DNA of 9,052 bases. Source: DAIOHQ01 sp036744635 (GTDB lineage Bacteria; Planctomycetota; Phycisphaerae; Tepidisphaerales; Tepidisphaeraceae). The notes below the pieces were generated by a model. It saw nothing but the letters and a program-made list of their open reading frames with translations. It was not told the DNA's origin and did not search any database. The translations under genes and the position numbers were made by a program. Positions within the stretch are counted from its first letter, which is position 1; every line of letters starts with the position of its first letter. Where the stretch lies: assembly GCA_036744635.1 (NCBI GenBank), contig DAIOHQ010000204.1:1-9052 (forward strand), read 5' to 3'. Shown one piece after another: positions 7,083 through 9,052 of this stretch.

Positions 7083-7187
7083 GCCGCGGCCGGGCATCGC
7101 ACCATCGACCCATTGAATTCCAACGTGTTCGGAGACGGTGAGGAAATTCTTGCCGCCGCTAAGGTCGTCTGCAGTGAGGCAAGATGA
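7083..7187 (+). other. Possible coding remnant ending in an ATGA overlap
   Basis: In the same frame as the preceding fragment, after TGA 7080-7082, the text continues ...HRTIDPLNSNVFGDGEEILAAAKVVCSEAR. It stops at TGA 7185-7187, which overlaps the ATG of the next gene. The composition is protein-like and the ATGA overlap is typical of adjacent genes, but there is no ATG and only a TTG at 7113. It may be the tail of a gene interrupted by the TGA, or chance. Confidence 0.3.
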
Positions 7188-7444
7188 GCACTTCCACCCC
7201 CAGCGTCCAACCATTGATCGTCAAGCTGACAGCGATTGGCCCAGGGCCGGCGGCGGAGATTCGATTCAGGAAGGCGCTCAAGGCGCTGCGCCGCTCCTAT
7301 AGGCTGCGGGCACACTGGCTTTCCGGTGTCGAACAGCGGCAGGCGGAAGCGGTGGAGGCACGATTCGATGCTCCTGGCACTTCCGATACTCCGAAGAAAC
7401 AAAACGCAGGAGAATCGCTGCCAAGGGCATTGGCGGCGAAGTAG
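7184..7444 (+). CDS. Small hypothetical protein of the element
   Basis: An 86-residue protein starting at ATG 7184 with GAGG a few bases upstream (GTGAGGCAAG). The central part (AEIRFRKALKALRRSYRLRAHWLSG) is strongly basic and helical, followed by a low-complexity tail. I recall small proteins of this pattern next to primase and terminase-like genes in planctomycete elements, but no function is known to me. It stops at TAG 7442-7444. Past that stop the frame runs eight more codons to a TGA overlapping the next ATG. Confidence 0.65.
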   Translation: MSTSTPSVQPLIVKLTAIGPGPAAEIRFRKALKALRRSYRLRAHWLSGVEQRQAEAVEARFDAPGTSDTPKKQNAGESLPRALAAK

Positions 7445-7464
7445 AAATCTTTTGAAGGAGCACG

Positions 7465-7890
7465 ATGAACAATCGAACAAACCGAACACCGAAAAAAGAG
7501 CCCCTCACCTGGCAGCAGAAATTCCTTAAGGAACTGGCGACCGGCGGCAACGTCTCCTTCGCCGCAAAAGTGGCCGGCAGGGGGCGCACGTGTGTTTACC
7601 AGCATCGCGATTCTGATCCAGCGTTCGCCGCAGCTTGGGAGGAAGCGCTCGATACTGCCGCCGATGAACTGGAAGCGGAGTGCCGAAGGCGAGCGATAGA
7701 AAAGAGCGACGTTCTGCTGATCTTTTTGCTCAAGGCGTTGCGCCCGCACAAGTTCCTGGATAACCCGCCCCCGCTCCCGGAGAAGCATGGCGGCAGAGAT
7801 ATCGAAAAGGACTTCGTCGACTTCCTCGATAGTCTCAAAACGACTGATTCAAACCTCCCACCGGCCGACAGGCCGAAGGATCTTCATTGA
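7465..7890 (+). CDS. Terminase small subunit-like HTH protein
   Basis: A 141-residue protein starting at ATG 7465, four bases after AAGGAG (7455-7460). Residues 15-60 (TWQQKFLKELATGGNVSFAAKVAGRGRTCVYQHRDSDPAFAAAWEEAL) give the DNA-binding helix-turn-helix of phage terminase small subunits: FL-x-x-L-x-x-x-GNVS-x-AA, turn, Y-x-x-RDSDPAFAAAW. A helix with EAECRRRAIEK follows, then DVLLIFLLKALRPHKF, which is also common in this family. The tail is acidic. Small terminases recognise the packaging site on DNA. No large terminase, capsid or portal gene is nearby, so if functional it would redirect a helper phage's packaging machine, as in phage satellites. It could alternatively be a domesticated regulator. 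Confidence 0.78.
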   Translation: MNNRTNRTPKKEPLTWQQKFLKELATGGNVSFAAKVAGRGRTCVYQHRDSDPAFAAAWEEALDTAADELEAECRRRAIEKSDVLLIFLLKALRPHKFLDNPPPLPEKHGGRDIEKDFVDFLDSLKTTDSNLPPADRPKDLH

Positions 7891-7984
7891 ACGCCACCAC
7901 GATGATCCCGCGAGTTTCCTGGCAAACGCGGCGCAGCGGTGTGGGGACTGGGCACCAGGAAGGCAGATACCATGGAGTAAGTCA

Positions 7985-8086
7985 ATGCAAGCTACACAAA
8001 ATTACACCAAAATCCGAACGAAAAGCCCCCGTCGGCGGCAGGAGCTTGCGGCATTATTCGTTTCACAAGATCTCAATCGACGATGA
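7985..8086 (+). CDS. Very small basic ORF upstream of the integrase
   Basis: A 33-codon ORF (MQATQNYTKIRTKSPRRRQELAALF...NRR) with a good GGAG (7974-7977) seven bases before ATG 7985. Its TGA shares ATGA with the next small ORF. The arrangement suggests translational coupling toward the integrase. No domain is recognised. Codon composition is less GC-biased than in its neighbours, and other frames are also open here, so this is tentative. Confidence 0.35.
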   Translation: MQATQNYTKIRTKSPRRRQELAALFVSQDLNRR

Positions 8087-8187
8087 GCAGATTTATGGCC
8101 GGCGGCGGCGGCCCTTCGATGGACGCGCTGGATCGGCTCGCACACCTGATCAATATTCATGTCGAAACTGAACGGAGAGAGCGGTGA
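8083..8187 (+). CDS. Very small ORF directly before the integrase
   Basis: A 34-codon ORF from ATG 8083 to TGA 8185-8187, ending three bases before the integrase ATG. After a glycine stretch it forms one amphipathic, charged helix (SMDALDRLAHLINIHVETERRER), a type often seen in tiny proteins beside phage integrases. It overlaps the previous small ORF by four bases. The ATG at 8095 is an alternative start. The tight packing supports it; function unknown. Confidence 0.4.
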   Translation: MSRFMAGGGGPSMDALDRLAHLINIHVETERRER

Positions 8188-8190
8188 TTT

Positions 8191-9052
8191 ATGAAACTGC
8201 GGCGGATGCACTACACCCAGGACGGGCAGACCAAACAGGCCGGGAAATTTTACGCGGTATTTTGCGATTACACCGAAGCGCTGCGCCGCGTTCCTTTGTT
8301 CGCGGATCGCAAGGCCAGCGAAGAAATGGCCCGCAAGATCGAGCGGCTGAATTCCATCCGCGCATCGGGCGGCGAAATGTCCGGCGATCTATCCAAGTAC
8401 GTTGAAACCATGCCCCCGGCCATTCGCAACAAGCTGGCGACGTGGGGAATCTTGAGCACCACGCGGGCGGCGGCGGGCAAGCCGCTGGCGGATCATATCG
8501 CGGACTGGAAGGCGGCGCTGCTGGCGAAGGGGAACACGCTCGCCTACGCGAGCCTCAGCGCCAATCGCGTGCGCAAGATCATCGGCGGATGCGGGTTCAA
8601 GTTCTGGAGCGACATTTCCGCCAGCAAGCTGCAATCGTTCCTGGCCGGCCTGCGGGCGGATCGGCGCAAGGATGATGAAACCGTAGTGCGGGGCATGAGC
8701 GCCGCGAGCTACAATTATTACCAGCGTGACGCCAAGAGCTTCTGCAAGTGGATGGTGCGGGACGGCCGGGCAAGCGAAAGCGCCTTGACGCACCTGCAAG
8801 GGGTGAACGTCCGCACGGATCGGCGGCATGATCGGCGGGCGCTGTCGCCCGATGAGCTGCGCCGGCTGCTGGACAGCACGGCCAGTGCGCCCGAGCGGTT
8901 CGGCATGAGCGGGGCGGATCGGGCGATGCTGTACCGGCTGGCGGTGGAAACCGGACTGCGGGCGGGAGAGCTGCGCAGCTTGACGCGGGGGAGCTTCCAC
9001 CTTGGCGATGAGCCGAGCGTGACGATTGCCGCGGCCTACGCCAAGAACCGCC
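8191..9052 (+). CDS. Tyrosine recombinase (integrase), 3' partial
   Basis: 287 codons are open to the window edge from ATG 8191, with GGAGAG (8174-8179) and GGTGA (8183-8187) upstream. Residues 1-95 form an N-terminal region that may bind arm sites. Residues 97-205 have the SAM-like core-binding fold (PLADHIADWKAALLAKGNT...SAASYNYYQRDAKSFCKWMVRDGRASESALTHLQG). The catalytic domain begins at about 215 (RRALSPDELRRLL) and shows box I ETGLRAGELRSLT with the catalytic arginine R257. The remaining catalytic Lys, HxxR, His/Trp and nucleophilic Tyr lie beyond the window. The enzyme would insert and excise the element, with the AlpA-type protein as likely directionality factor. It appears intact as far as visible, unlike the replication genes. 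Confidence 0.93.
   Translation, partial: MKLRRMHYTQDGQTKQAGKFYAVFCDYTEALRRVPLFADRKASEEMARKIERLNSIRASGGEMSGDLSKYVETMPPAIRNKLATWGILSTTRAAAGKPLADHIADWKAALLAKGNTLAYASLSANRVRKIIGGCGFKFWSDISASKLQSFLAGLRADRRKDDETVVRGMSAASYNYYQRDAKSFCKWMVRDGRASESALTHLQGVNVRTDRRHDRRALSPDELRRLLDSTASAPERFGMSGADRAMLYRLAVETGLRAGELRSLTRGSFHLGDEPSVTIAAAYAKNR

Larger units (their letters stand above)
3772..9052 (+). mobile_element. Satellite-like integrative element, decaying, right end outside window
   Basis: The run of co-directional genes is a small DNA-binding protein, an AlpA-type regulator, a P4/NrS-1-type primase-helicase, small unknowns, a terminase-small-subunit-like protein and a tyrosine recombinase. This is the gene content of phage satellites and related integrative elements. 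No capsid, tail, portal or large terminase gene is visible. The left border is a guess, placed at the palindromes after 3771; the helicase-HTH pair could equally be cargo, with the real border further left. No attachment-site repeat can be identified because the right end is missing. Broken reading frames in the replication region suggest the element no longer replicates on its own. Confidence 0.6.

Noticed and set aside
7887..8171. 94-codon + frame after the terminase-like gene, starting with TTG
   Set aside because: It has a TTG start overlapping the previous stop, no ribosome binding site of its own and unnatural composition; the two small ORFs in the other frames have better starts and spacing.
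8389..9000. 203-codon minus-strand frame within the integrase
   Set aside because: It is antisense to a clear tyrosine recombinase, with the Arg/Pro/Ala-rich composition of a shadow.
3772..9052. tRNA attachment site, CRISPR array, retron or insertion sequence
   Set aside because: No tRNA-like cloverleaf, regularly spaced repeat array, reverse transcriptase motif or transposase was found on either strand.

Overview
The window looks like a stretch of a high-GC planctomycete genome. No marker gene proves this. The impression rests on the style of the small accessory proteins, on the winged-helix-like protein with the 'EQEADAEPSPL' tail, and on the integrase, all of which resemble proteins I associate with Planctomycetes. 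All convincing genes are on the + strand. No rRNA, tRNA, CRISPR array or insertion sequence is visible.

Left part (1-3771). A large ATP-dependent enzyme, cut by the left edge, joins a phospholipase-D-type nuclease half-site (HxK...GSxN) to a complete SNF2/RapA-type DEAH helicase. A 244-residue protein with a helix-turn-helix follows about 15 bases later. PLD nuclease plus SNF2 helicase is a combination known from anti-phage systems (DISARM, Dpd and relatives), so this pair is best read as the end of a defence-type operon whose upstream genes lie outside the window.

Middle and right part (3772-9052). After a pair of GC-rich palindromes comes a compact integrative element. In order it holds a small DNA-binding protein with an operator-like inverted repeat at its start, an AlpA/excisionase-type regulator, and a primase-helicase of the P4/NrS-1 type. 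Next come a degenerate region, a small conserved-looking protein, a protein resembling phage terminase small subunits, two very small overlapping ORFs, and a tyrosine recombinase cut by the right edge. AlpA, primase-helicase, a terminase small subunit without a large one, and an integrase together resemble a phage satellite (P4/PICI-like).

The replication module is broken. The primase-helicase is split by two in-frame TAG codons, and the segment linking its two halves appears to be missing. The next gene shows a frameshift and another in-frame TAG. The element therefore seems to be decaying, although the integrase is open as far as it can be read. Sequencing error or amber recoding are less likely explanations that need to be excluded.
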